Assembly: GCF_000382365.1 (NCBI RefSeq)
Contig: NZ_KB908215.1
Coordinates: 744,001-808,000 of the forward strand
Direction of reading: 5' to 3'
Origin: Pannonibacter phragmitetus DSM 14782
Lineage (GTDB): Bacteria; Pseudomonadota; Alphaproteobacteria; Rhizobiales; Stappiaceae
Length of the DNA stretch: 64,000 nt
Shown here: piece after piece, positions 9,643 to 17,647 of the stretch
How the letters are laid out: every line of letters begins with the position of its first letter
Position numbering within the stretch: position 1 is the first letter of the stretch
Program-made: the position numbers and the translations under genes
Notes under the pieces: generated by a model
The model's input: the letters and a program-made list of their open reading frames with translations, nothing else
What the model was told of the DNA's origin: nothing
The model's database searches: none

Positions 9643-9806
9643 GATCTCCGGAACACTCCCAATGCGCAATTGCAATCAAAAAGAGCATGTCATCCAGACC
9701 GCACCAGTTCAAGCAGAAGGGCATGGCCGCCTCCCCCAACCAGATATATTGAAAACACCCATTTTAGCTAATATAGTGATTTTCATATCCAGCATGGAGA
9801 CCAAGC

Positions 9807-10049
9807 ATGCGCATCTTCAGCGCCACGGAACTGGCCAACAAGACCGGAGACGTTCTTGCTGCAGCGGCGCAGGAGCCTGTTGCCATTCAGCGGCATGGCA
9901 AACCGCGTTTCGTCATGCTGTCAGCAGAAGAATACGAACGCTTGACGTCGCCGCACGGCACGCGCCGGGCCGTTCACGTGTCTTCGCTGTCCGACAGCGA
10001 AGCCAGCGAACTGCTCACAGCCCTTGCGGACAGCATGAAGGATGACTGA
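9807..10049 (+). CDS. Phd/YefM-family antitoxin
   Basis: 80 residues. The N-terminus has the Phd/YefM fold signature (FSATELANKTGDVLAAAAQEPVAIQRHGKPRFVMLSAEEYERL), which binds the module's own promoter. The acidic C-terminal tail (residues 55-80) would wrap the toxin. The downstream PemK-like gene starts inside the end of this gene (8-bp overlap), the usual translational coupling of antitoxin and toxin. The upstream 80 bp is AT-rich with a likely promoter (TATATTGAAAAC and ATATAGTGAT segments). Autorepression by the complex is expected from the family, not shown here. Confidence 0.88.
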   Translation: MRIFSATELANKTGDVLAAAAQEPVAIQRHGKPRFVMLSAEEYERLTSPHGTRRAVHVSSLSDSEASELLTALADSMKDD

Positions 10050-10473
10050 GCGCCCTGCTCCTCCGCTGCCCGAGCCCGGAGATCTTTGGGACTACCCCTA
10101 TCTCTGGGCATGGCAGGCAGAACGGGGCGAGGAAGAGGGGCGGAAAAGCCGCCCTTGCGCTGTTGCGCTGGCTTTGCGCAAGCACCACGGCCAGACGGAA
10201 GTGATCCTGCTACCGGTCACTTCGCAGCAGCCACCAGCGGAACGCTCATGTGTCGAGGTTCCCGAAATTGAGCGCAAGCGCGCCGGTCTGGACGAACAGA
10301 TACGGCTCTGGGTGATCTGCGACGAGTTTAACGCCGATCTGCCCGAGCACTCCTACTACTTCGAACCACGCGCCCGGCTTGGCGCCTTCAGCCGTAGCTT
10401 CACCAAAATCCTGCAAAGTGCGCTGGCAGCAGCAATCCGGGGCCGGCGGGCAAGAACCATCAACCGCCGCTAA
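10042..10473 (+). CDS. PemK/MazF-like toxin, divergent
   Basis: 143 residues. The N-terminal region keeps the pattern of the PemK/MazF barrel: PEPGDLWDYPYLW, then GRKSRPCAVALAL (the conserved Arg-Pro step), then the Val/Leu strand EVILLPVTS. The middle part (LWVICDEFN) corresponds to the strand bearing the catalytic Arg/Thr region but is atypical. MazF/PemK toxins are ribosome-independent mRNA endoribonucleases. Pairing with a Phd antitoxin by an 8-bp overlap supports the assignment. Divergence from classical PemK leaves cleavage specificity and activity open. A terminator-like hairpin follows at 10493-10518. Confidence 0.75.
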   Translation: MTERPAPPLPEPGDLWDYPYLWAWQAERGEEEGRKSRPCAVALALRKHHGQTEVILLPVTSQQPPAERSCVEVPEIERKRAGLDEQIRLWVICDEFNADLPEHSYYFEPRARLGAFSRSFTKILQSALAAAIRGRRARTINRR

Positions 10474-10490
10474 TCGCCGTTCCTGCAATA

Positions 10491-10519
10491 AAAAAGGCGG
10501 CCCGCAGACCGCCCTTTCT
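10491..10519 (-). terminator. Terminator of the aminotransferase gene (possibly bidirectional)
   Basis: On the minus strand AAAGGGCGG pairs with CCGCCTTT around a short GC-rich loop (one bulge), followed by TTTTTTATTG. It lies between convergent genes. Confidence 0.7.
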
Positions 10520-10541
10520 TCCAATACAATGGCCTGAGCCC

Positions 10542-11753
10542 TCAAGCTTCCGAAATCAGCTTGCCGAGGCGGGAGATGCCTTCCTCGATCATCGCCTCGT
10601 TGGCGCAGGAGAAGCTGAGGCGCAGGGTGTTGGCGCCGGAGCCATCGGCAAAGAAGGCTTTGCCGGGCACGAAGGCGACCTTGACCGTTTCCAGCGAACG
10701 GGCGAGCAGGCCCGCGCCGTCCAGCCCCTCGGGCAAGGTGACCCAGACAAACATGCCGCCATCCGGGCGTGACCAGCTGCACCCCTGCGGCATGTGACGG
10801 CTGAGCGCATCCAGCATGCAGTCTCGGCGGGCCTGATAGGCCTTGCGGATCGTGGCCACCTGCGTGTCGAAGTAACGCTCAGCCACATCGGCCAGAACCA
10901 TCTGGTTGATGGTGGAGGTGTTGAGGTCCGCCGCCTGCTTCATCAGCACCAGACGGCTGATGACGGGGGCGGCCGCGCAGATCCAGCCCACGCGCAGGCC
11001 GGGGGACAGCGTCTTGGAGAAGCTGCCGCAATAGAGGGTGCGCGCGGCATCGATATGACCGCAGCGGGCAATGTCCAGCGCCAGCATCGGCGGCACCGGC
11101 TCGCCGTCATAGCGCAGCGATTGGTAGGCGGCGTCCTCGATCACCGGAATGTCCAGCTCACCTGCCAGATCCAGGATGCGCTCGCGCGTCTGCCGGTCCA
11201 GCGTCTCGCCCGTGGGGTTGGCGAAATCAGCGGAAGCATAAGCGAATTTCACCGCGCCGCCCCGCTCCTGCGCCGCCTTGACGAAGTCCTCCGCCGGGCG
11301 GTTGCCGAGCGGGATCAGGCGGTCATAATGCGGTTCGTAGGCGTTGAAGGCCTGCAGTGCGCCCAGATAGGTCGGCCAGTTGACCAGCGCTGTGTCACCC
11401 GGCGAAAGCAGCAGCTTGCCGAGATAATCCAGCCCCTGCTGGGAGCCGGAGGTGATGATGATGTTTTCCACCTGGCAGGTGATGCCGAGGCTAGCCATGT
11501 AGCCCACCAGCCACTTGCGCAGGGCCAGATTGCCCTCGCTGACCGAATATTGCAGCGCCGTGTTTGCGCCTTCGCTGGTCAGCACACGGGCATAGCTTTC
11601 AGCAAATACGTCCTTGGGGAAGAGAGCCGGGTCAGGAATGCCGCCTGCGAAGGAAATGATGTCGGGGCGGTCAAGCAGTTTCAAAAGTTCACGGATTTCC
11701 GAAGCGCGCATCCGTTTCGAGCGCGTCGCGAACACATGTTCCCAGTCCAGCAT
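10542..11753 (-). CDS. PLP-dependent class I/II aminotransferase (2-aminoadipate/LysN-like)
   Basis: 403 residues, fold-type I. Visible marks are the N-terminal SFAGGIPDPALFPKD segment, the cofactor-phosphate region TSGSQQGLDYLGKL, the Asn/Asp/Tyr cofactor contacts (SADFANPTGETL, VIEDAAYQSLRYDG) and the Schiff-base Lys in YCGSFSKTLSPGLRVGW. The sequence resembles the catalytic half of MocR regulators and 2-aminoadipate/aromatic aminotransferases but has no HTH domain, so it is a free enzyme. The frame extends to 11819, but the ATG at 11753 has a GGGAAGAGA ribosome binding site. Amino donor and acceptor are not predictable. Confidence 0.92.
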   Translation of the reverse strand: MLDWEHVFATRSKRMRASEIRELLKLLDRPDIISFAGGIPDPALFPKDVFAESYARVLTSEGANTALQYSVSEGNLALRKWLVGYMASLGITCQVENIIITSGSQQGLDYLGKLLLSPGDTALVNWPTYLGALQAFNAYEPHYDRLIPLGNRPAEDFVKAAQERGGAVKFAYASADFANPTGETLDRQTRERILDLAGELDIPVIEDAAYQSLRYDGEPVPPMLALDIARCGHIDAARTLYCGSFSKTLSPGLRVGWICAAAPVISRLVLMKQAADLNTSTINQMVLADVAERYFDTQVATIRKAYQARRDCMLDALSRHMPQGCSWSRPDGGMFVWVTLPEGLDGAGLLARSLETVKVAFVPGKAFFADGSGANTLRLSFSCANEAMIEEGISRLGKLISEA

Positions 11754-11982
11754 GGGGGTCTCTTCCCGGCGTTCTGCGGGCCTTGGAATCCGGCCCGTCT
11801 GATTCAGAGACAGAACCACAGGTGTTCAAAAACGTCAATATTGCTTACCTATAAGCAGCAAAAATTCTTCTCATGTCCCGCTGACGCAATTTTGTTGATA
11901 CGGTGCCTGTTCGAGACACCGCTGGCATCATGGCAGCGGAACCCCTATCTCTCTGCCCATGCCAACCCGCAAGGACCGAGCC

Positions 11983-12540
11983 ATGAGCCGCATAGACGAC
12001 AGCCGCCCCTTCATCCCCCTGCGCATTGCGGTGCTGACCGTTTCGGACACGCGGCAGCTGGAGGATGACCGCTCGGGCACGGTGCTGGCGGAGCGGATTG
12101 CGGGCGCTGGCCACACACTGGCGGACCGGCGCATCGTCCCCGATGACGCGGAACAGATCCGGGAGGCCGTGCGCGGCTGGATTTCGGACAGCACCGTGGA
12201 TGTGGTGATCACCACCGGCGGCACAGGCTTCACCGGGCGTGACGTGACGCCGGAGGCCCTTGAGCCCCTGTTCGAGAAGCGGATGGAGGGCTTTTCCTAT
12301 GTCTTCCACCGCATCTCCTATGAGAAGATCGGCACCTCGACCGTGCAGTCACGGGCGACGGCGGGCGTTGCGGGCGCGACCTATATCTTCGTTCTGCCGG
12401 GCTCACCGGGCGCCTGCAAGGATGCCTGGGACGGCATTCTCAAGTGGCAGCTCGACTACCGCCACATGCCCTGCAACTTCGTGGAGATCATGCCGCGCCT
12501 CGATGAGCATCTGAAGCGCGGCATGCTGCAGCAGGCCTGA
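11983..12540 (+). CDS. moaB: Molybdenum cofactor biosynthesis protein B
   Basis: 185-residue MoaB/MogA-fold protein that acts on molybdopterin (adenylyl transfer step in molybdenum cofactor synthesis; in species with MogA its role is less clear). Visible motifs: VLTVSDTR at the start of the fold, DVVITTGGTGFTGRDVTPEA for pterin binding, and FVLPGSPGACKDAWD near the C-terminus. The ATG at 11983 follows AAGGACCG; an earlier ATG at 11959 is less likely. It converges with the monooxygenase gene with only 13 bp between stops. Confidence 0.95.
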   Translation: MSRIDDSRPFIPLRIAVLTVSDTRQLEDDRSGTVLAERIAGAGHTLADRRIVPDDAEQIREAVRGWISDSTVDVVITTGGTGFTGRDVTPEALEPLFEKRMEGFSYVFHRISYEKIGTSTVQSRATAGVAGATYIFVLPGSPGACKDAWDGILKWQLDYRHMPCNFVEIMPRLDEHLKRGMLQQA

Positions 12541-12553
12541 CGGCGCCTCAAGC

Positions 12554-14023
12554 TTACAGACTGTAGGCCGGAACGGTGGCCAAATGGCTGCGATAGGCAT
12601 CAGCGTCCGGTGGCAGAAATGTTTCCGCCAGCGGGTTGGCCCGCCTGCGCTGCACTGCCCCCATGTCCGCCAGCAGATCATCGAGATGGCGGAAGTGATA
12701 AGGCGCAGAGCATAGACCGCCATAGCCTTTTGCCGCAGGGCGCACGGTTCTGCGCCATTCCAGATGCCGGTCTATCCAGCCGTTCATCTCACTGCCTGAG
12801 GGCTGATGAGCCAGCTTGCCATCGGCGTAGCGCACCAGCCAGCGGGCCACCATATCGCTGGTCAGAACTGTGGCGAAGGAAGAGTTGAAACCGGCAAAGC
12901 CCAGATCAGGCACATCCGGGTTCACCGCCAGCCGGTACAGCCTGTACTGCCCGTCCGGCTCCACCAGCTTCTGCCGCACCTCTTGCGGCAGGAAGGGCAC
13001 GCCCATCTTCCAGCCAACGGCCAGAAGGGCAACATCCGCCGGCAACCGGTCTCCTGTCGACAGGATCACCGTTCCCGGCTCATATCCCGCAATCGTGCCC
13101 TGAATGGCCTTGATCCGCCCGTCCTTCAGCATCGGGTAGAAGCCTTCCGTTGCCAGAGACAGGCCGCAGGCAATGCCGTTCTCGATCGGCTGCTTTGGCC
13201 GCATGCCGAGCTTCTTCAGCCCGAACTGCAGGGTCAGCAGGCTTTCCAGCGCCCGCCAGTTGGCCCAGACCAGCGGCTTCGTCAGCGCATGGCGCAGCTT
13301 TTCGCCCCAGGACATTTCCCAGCCGGGGAACATGCCCTCCGAAGCGCGGCAATAGAGGATGCGCTTGAAGTTGATCAGCCCGGCAAAGTGATAGGGCACC
13401 CGCCAGACCGGCTCCAGATAGACGATGGTGACCGATGCCGCCCCCTGCTGCACAGCATTGACCGCGACGTCGGTTGCCGACTTTGAGAAGCCGAGGATCA
13501 CCACCTTGCGGCCTTTCACCAATGCCGGGTCGGTGTACTCGCTGGAGTGCAGGATCTGCCCGCCGCCTGCCCTGAATTCATCCATGCCCGGATGGACCAG
13601 CTCGTTGCGGTCGCTGAAGACGCCGCTGGCGATGGTGACGAAATCAAAGCCGGTGCGGCCCTCCGCTGTTTCTACCCACCAGCCGCCGCCATCCCGCCGG
13701 GACAGACCGGTGACGCTGGTGTTGAACCGGATCAGCGGCAGCAGCGCCTTCTCTCTGGCATAGCTGTCCAGATAGGCATGGACCTGCGCCCCGGATGGCC
13801 ACTCCGGATAGGCCTCCGGCATGGCAGCATCGGTGTAGCGGTAAAGATCCTTCGGGCTCTGGGTGCGGATGCCCGGATAGGAACGGTGCGGCGCCCAGAC
13901 GCCGCCAAGCTCGTGGCTGCGCTCCAGCACTGTCACCGCATGCCCCTGCTCCTGAAAGGCATGCGCGGCGGCAAGCCCGCTCACGCCCGCGCCAATGACG
14001 CAGACCTGTTTGCGTTTGGTCAT
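12554..14023 (-). CDS. Flavin-containing monooxygenase-like NAD(P)/FAD oxidoreductase
   Basis: 489 residues. FAD-binding Rossmann motif GAGVSGLAAAHAF at the N-terminus with the Glu that binds ribose (TVLERS) and LGGVW. A second dinucleotide fold follows (KVVILGFSKSATDVAV), with the middle glycine of GxGxxG replaced by Ser. The FMO/BVMO-type linker appears as GQILHSSEYTDP. Family members oxygenate amines, sulfides or ketones using NADPH. It lies 83 bp downstream of a cupin gene on the same strand, with an AraC regulator facing them, which suggests a small catabolic or detoxification unit. Substrate unknown. Confidence 0.88.
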   Translation of the reverse strand: MTKRKQVCVIGAGVSGLAAAHAFQEQGHAVTVLERSHELGGVWAPHRSYPGIRTQSPKDLYRYTDAAMPEAYPEWPSGAQVHAYLDSYAREKALLPLIRFNTSVTGLSRRDGGGWWVETAEGRTGFDFVTIASGVFSDRNELVHPGMDEFRAGGGQILHSSEYTDPALVKGRKVVILGFSKSATDVAVNAVQQGAASVTIVYLEPVWRVPYHFAGLINFKRILYCRASEGMFPGWEMSWGEKLRHALTKPLVWANWRALESLLTLQFGLKKLGMRPKQPIENGIACGLSLATEGFYPMLKDGRIKAIQGTIAGYEPGTVILSTGDRLPADVALLAVGWKMGVPFLPQEVRQKLVEPDGQYRLYRLAVNPDVPDLGFAGFNSSFATVLTSDMVARWLVRYADGKLAHQPSGSEMNGWIDRHLEWRRTVRPAAKGYGGLCSAPYHFRHLDDLLADMGAVQRRRANPLAETFLPPDADAYRSHLATVPAYSL

Positions 14024-14106
14024 GATCGAAATCTCCTGTCCCGCACGGCGGGCCGGACTGCTCCGGCCGCACCGGACGCCTGATTTTTCCCGTTGGCCGG
14101 GGGCCG

Positions 14107-14607
14107 TCAGATCTTCAGGGTCAGCGGATCGAAGGTCATTTCATCCGGGCGCAGGAAGTGAACCTCTCTCAGGGCTGAGCGGCGCACCACTTCAGCCGGA
14201 TCACCCACATTGTGCAGATTGTCGAAGAGCTCGCGCAGGCGCCGGGCAGGCGACACCCAGAAGATGGCGCGGGTGGGCTTGTCAGTCAGATTGTAATAGC
14301 CGTGCGGAATGCCCATCGGCATGCGCACCACATCGCCCGCATTGGCAACATGGTGCTCGCCGCCCAGATAAAGATCGAAACGGCCTTCCAGCACATAGAT
14401 GAATTCATCCTGCGTCGGATGGACATGCGGCGGCACGAAGGTGCCGGGTGGGTCCAGCGTTTCAAAGGAGAAACAGGCCTCACCCTCGGATTTCATCCAG
14501 TAGGTATGGCCGAGAATGCTCCACTCCACGTCGTCCAGGCCGTTTCCGGCGCGGGTGATGCCGGGTTCCGTGTTCACCTGAACCATGTTCGCAATGGCGG
14601 TCTTCAT
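14107..14607 (-). CDS. Cupin-domain protein (dioxygenase-like)
   Basis: 166 residues forming one cupin barrel. Motif 1 is seen as PPHVHPTQDEFIYVLEGRFD (two His and one Glu metal ligands) and motif 2 as GDVVRMPMGIPHGYYN (third His). The remainder is a helical C-terminal extension. Similar single cupins act as quercetin dioxygenase-like enzymes or bind small molecules. Gene order (cupin, then monooxygenase; AraC regulator divergent) suggests a shared pathway. The start has the usual MKTAIANMV form. Confidence 0.88.
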   Translation of the reverse strand: MKTAIANMVQVNTEPGITRAGNGLDDVEWSILGHTYWMKSEGEACFSFETLDPPGTFVPPHVHPTQDEFIYVLEGRFDLYLGGEHHVANAGDVVRMPMGIPHGYYNLTDKPTRAIFWVSPARRLRELFDNLHNVGDPAEVVRRSALREVHFLRPDEMTFDPLTLKI

Positions 14608-14891
14608 GCTGGTTCTCTCCGTCCTGGCCCGTTGCGGGCGCGCAGTTCTCCTCAGGGCCGGGCGGCACTTGTAACGGGGTCCTGCCCCGTGCCTGTCTCC
14701 GGCCTGCCCCTACGAGACGCGCTTCTGCCCCCTCCCGTCTATCCGCTGGGCGAAAGGCTCCATGCGCTGCGCGAAAAACCGCCGTTTACCACTTTCCTTC
14801 GCCGGCTCTCCGGTGTTAGCATTTGTACTGACTGGTCCAGCAATGAGCGAAAAAAGCCGAGGGGACGGGCCAGAGAACGCTGGTGCAAGCC

Positions 14892-15914
14892 ATGCAGATG
14901 CAAGCGATCCAGATGCCACTCTCCGGCCACGCCCGGGTGGCGACGCAGGACGTGGATCAGGCGGCGGAGGAGGTCGGGCGGATTTTCTGCTCCCATCACC
15001 TGCGTCCGCGCGATCATGGCCGTGACTTCTTCGCCTGCCACAACAGCCGCGCCTTTTCCGGCGGCTCCATCAACTATGTTGCCTATGGCGGCGAGGTGGA
15101 GATTGATCCGGGCTGCCTGGAGCGGTTCTTTCTGGTGCAGATCCCGCTGACCAGTGGCGCGGAAGTGCGCATCGGCAGCCAGACGGTCACAACCGGGGCC
15201 GCACGCGCTGCCTCCGTTCTCTCCCCCACCCGGCCCAGTCTGATGCGCTGGAAGGCCAGCTGCGGGCAGGTGATCCTGAAGCTGGAGCGGCAGGCGGTGG
15301 AGGACATATTCGCCGCGCTGACGGAGAGTGAGGCGCAGGAAATCGTCTTTGATCCGCAGCTGCGGCTCGACAGCGAGCCGGGGCGGACGCTGGGGGCGCA
15401 AATCCTTGCGCTGGCCCGGCTGGCTGACCAGATCCCCCGCGGTGATCCGGCAGGAGCAGACGCGCTGAACCGGCTGGGCTGGTCCACCACCCATGCGCTG
15501 CTGTGGACCCATGCAGGCACGGCACGGGACAGGCTTTGCGCCACGCCTCAGGACATCGCGGGCGCCGGGCACAAGGTCGCCCGGGCGCTCGACTACATCG
15601 ATGCCCATCTGGCAGATCCTATTGACTTCTCTGAGCTTGCCAGCGCCTGCGGCTACAGCCTGCGCGCCTTGCAGCTCGCCTTTCAGGCCGAGCGGGGCCA
15701 GACGATATCGCAGGCGCTTCAGGAGCGGCGGCTCAGCATGCTGCGCCAGCACCTGATGGCCGCGCGCGGCCGCAGGGATGGAACGGCCAATATCACCACG
15801 CTGATGCAGGCCTGCGGGCTGCAGCATGCCGGACGGGCCGCTGGTGCCTACCGGGACCTGTTCGGCGAGACACCCGCTGAAACCCTGCGGGCACTGCGCA
15901 AAAGCACCAGTTGA
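14892..15914 (+). CDS. AraC-family transcriptional regulator
   Basis: 340 residues. The N-terminal two thirds match the AraC-binding-like (AraC_binding_2) domain with FSGGSINYVAYGGEVEID. The C-terminal third is the double HTH of AraC/XylS (DFSELASACGYSLRALQLAFQAERGQTISQALQERRLSMLRQ, then ITTLMQACGLQHAGRAAGAYRDLFGETPAETLR). Several in-frame starts lie close together (GTG 14883, ATG 14892, ATG 14898), so the start is uncertain by a few residues. It is divergent from the cupin-monooxygenase pair across 284 bp, the typical position for their activator; this is inference. Confidence 0.9.
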   Translation: MQMQAIQMPLSGHARVATQDVDQAAEEVGRIFCSHHLRPRDHGRDFFACHNSRAFSGGSINYVAYGGEVEIDPGCLERFFLVQIPLTSGAEVRIGSQTVTTGAARAASVLSPTRPSLMRWKASCGQVILKLERQAVEDIFAALTESEAQEIVFDPQLRLDSEPGRTLGAQILALARLADQIPRGDPAGADALNRLGWSTTHALLWTHAGTARDRLCATPQDIAGAGHKVARALDYIDAHLADPIDFSELASACGYSLRALQLAFQAERGQTISQALQERRLSMLRQHLMAARGRRDGTANITTLMQACGLQHAGRAAGAYRDLFGETPAETLRALRKSTS

Positions 15915-15959
15915 AAAGCTGCGCCAGCAGCGAGAAACGCGTGCCAGGGAGCGCCGCCG

Positions 15960-16733
15960 TCACTCCCCGGTGCCGGCTGTTTCGTCCTGTGTCTCATCAG
16001 GGGCTTCGTCCCACATGCGGCCCAGATCCTCGGCATATTCGGTGCAGACGACAATCGCCTTGTCGCCCGGGTAGTAAAAGGCATTGGCCTCACCGCAGTC
16101 CTCGATCCGCACCTGCACCGTCACCGGCAGGCTGAACAGTGCGTTGAGATCCTTGATTTCCGACGCAACCAGCGAGCGGGCCGGCTCGCCGCCCTTTCCG
16201 GGCACGAGCACCAGCTTGCCTTTCTTCCCGGATTTCTTCTCGATGGCATCAAGCGCCTTGCCCCAGGAGGAAGCCATCAGCTCCCATTCATCGGGACAGT
16301 CCTCCATCCGCTCCTCGGGCAGTTCCAGCTCCCGTGCCACTTCGGCGCGCTCATCCGGATTGGCGCCGTAGAAATGGCAGACAAGCATGTAGTAGCGCTG
16401 AAGGTCCGTTCCGTGCTGGCCGTGATAGACCGGCCCATCGCCTTCCCGCTCCGCCTCGTCATGGGCCAGACTGTAGGCATAGGCCGTATCATAGACGATC
16501 GTGACCGCCGCATCCTCTTCCCACAGCTGATGGATCAGCAGCGTGGCCAGAGCGTCCGCCGCATCTTCCTCGCGTCCCAGAACCGGCAGCTTCAGCACAT
16601 CCACAAGGGCATGGCCGAACTCGTGATAAAGCGTTGAAATGATGTTGGACTGGATGAAGCTGTCGCGCGCCTCATCTCCGCGTGCTGCAGCCAAGCCGAG
16701 AGCAAAGGCGAGCGCAAATGCAATGAGCCTCAT
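15960..16733 (-). CDS. DUF4344 putative metallopeptidase, secreted
   Basis: 257 residues with a short signal peptide (MRLIAFALAFALGLAAARG). The zinc-protease motif HEFGH is present at about residues 37-41 (TLYHEFGHALVD), followed by GREEDAADALATLL, which supplies the third ligand in this family. Two Cys pairs (VCHFYG.. / EDCPDEW and EDCGEANAFY..IVVCTEY) suggest disulfides in the periplasm. It matches the DUF4344 family of predicted peptidases with unknown substrate. It stands 121 bp from the glycosyltransferase upstream on the same strand; a functional link is not evident. Confidence 0.85.
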   Translation of the reverse strand: MRLIAFALAFALGLAAARGDEARDSFIQSNIISTLYHEFGHALVDVLKLPVLGREEDAADALATLLIHQLWEEDAAVTIVYDTAYAYSLAHDEAEREGDGPVYHGQHGTDLQRYYMLVCHFYGANPDERAEVARELELPEERMEDCPDEWELMASSWGKALDAIEKKSGKKGKLVLVPGKGGEPARSLVASEIKDLNALFSLPVTVQVRIEDCGEANAFYYPGDKAIVVCTEYAEDLGRMWDEAPDETQDETAGTGE

Positions 16734-16854
16734 TCGAGCATAGAACTCCGGCGTTGAGCTGGTGCCACATTCCCGTCAATCACATATCCGCTTCCCGGCA
16801 GGGCCACAGCAGCCTGACGGCACCGGGCACCTCGGGCGCGCAGAAACTTCCCGG

Positions 16855-17541
16855 TCAGCCGTGCAGACGCGCCGCCAGTGCAGGCGGCACGCGCAGCGCG
16901 GCAACGGCCATGCGGGCAGCAGAGCGGCGAAGTCCCATCCGCGTCTCCCCGCCAGGCATCCCGGCAATCGCGCTGCTGCGCAGCAGACGGATGCGGCTGC
17001 GGCCAATGCGGCGGACCAGATCGAAATCCGCCATCCCGGCCAGATCCCGATGGCCGCCCAGTTCCTCGTAGAACCTGCGTGAAATCAGCAGCCCCTGATC
17101 CGCGTTCGGCATCGCCAGCATCCGGCTGCGGAGCATCGCGCCGAACTCGGACAGACGCGCCCCGAAGCCGAAGGCATCCAGCTTCAGCCGGAAAGCAGCC
17201 GCGCAGCGGTTCGCCTGACCGGAGCGCTCCACCCGCTCGATGAACGTCTGTACATCCTGATGCCAGCCGTGTTCCAGCACGGTGGAGGCATTGAGAAACA
17301 GCAGCCAGGGCGATTTGCGCGCCAGCGCCGCTCCGTGCGCGAAACGTGCGCCCTCCCCCTTCGCCAGCACCTCGAACTCGCAACCGGCCGCATCCGCCAC
17401 CTGGTGCGTGGCATCGGACGAGCCGCCATCCACAACCAGAACCTCGCGCACGAGGCCATCCGCCGCGCCCGGCACAAGGGCCGTCAGCGCATGCGCCAGC
17501 TGGGCTTCATTGTCATGTGTGGCAAGGACAACACTGATCAT
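16855..17541 (-). CDS. Glycosyltransferase family 2
   Basis: 228 residues with the GT-A fold: ISVVLATHDNEAQL at the start, EVLVVDGGSSDATHQVADAAG (nucleotide-sugar site), and GARFAHGAALARKSPWLLFLNASTVLEHGW, in which the usual DXD is replaced by NAS. The C-terminal part is Arg/Ala-rich. The open frame begins at 17649 but MISVVLATHD (17541) is the family start. It is divergent from the radical SAM gene. The missing Asp in the DXD position means metal use or even activity is uncertain. Confidence 0.85.
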   Translation of the reverse strand: MISVVLATHDNEAQLAHALTALVPGAADGLVREVLVVDGGSSDATHQVADAAGCEFEVLAKGEGARFAHGAALARKSPWLLFLNASTVLEHGWHQDVQTFIERVERSGQANRCAAAFRLKLDAFGFGARLSEFGAMLRSRMLAMPNADQGLLISRRFYEELGGHRDLAGMADFDLVRRIGRSRIRLLRSSAIAGMPGGETRMGLRRSAARMAVAALRVPPALAARLHG

Positions 17542-17647
17542 GAAACGGGTTGTAGCGCCTTTTCGGGGGTCTGGCGAGAGAGGCCTTGCCCGGCTTGCAT
17601 TTTCAGCTAATGTTCTAGTTATGTTCTCATTGGAGAGTCGCTGAAGC

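Noticed and set aside
16730-17383. 217-codon minus-strand frame overlapping the GT2 gene
   Set aside because: The GT2 motifs are all in the other frame; this one is Arg/Ala-rich shadow sequence.
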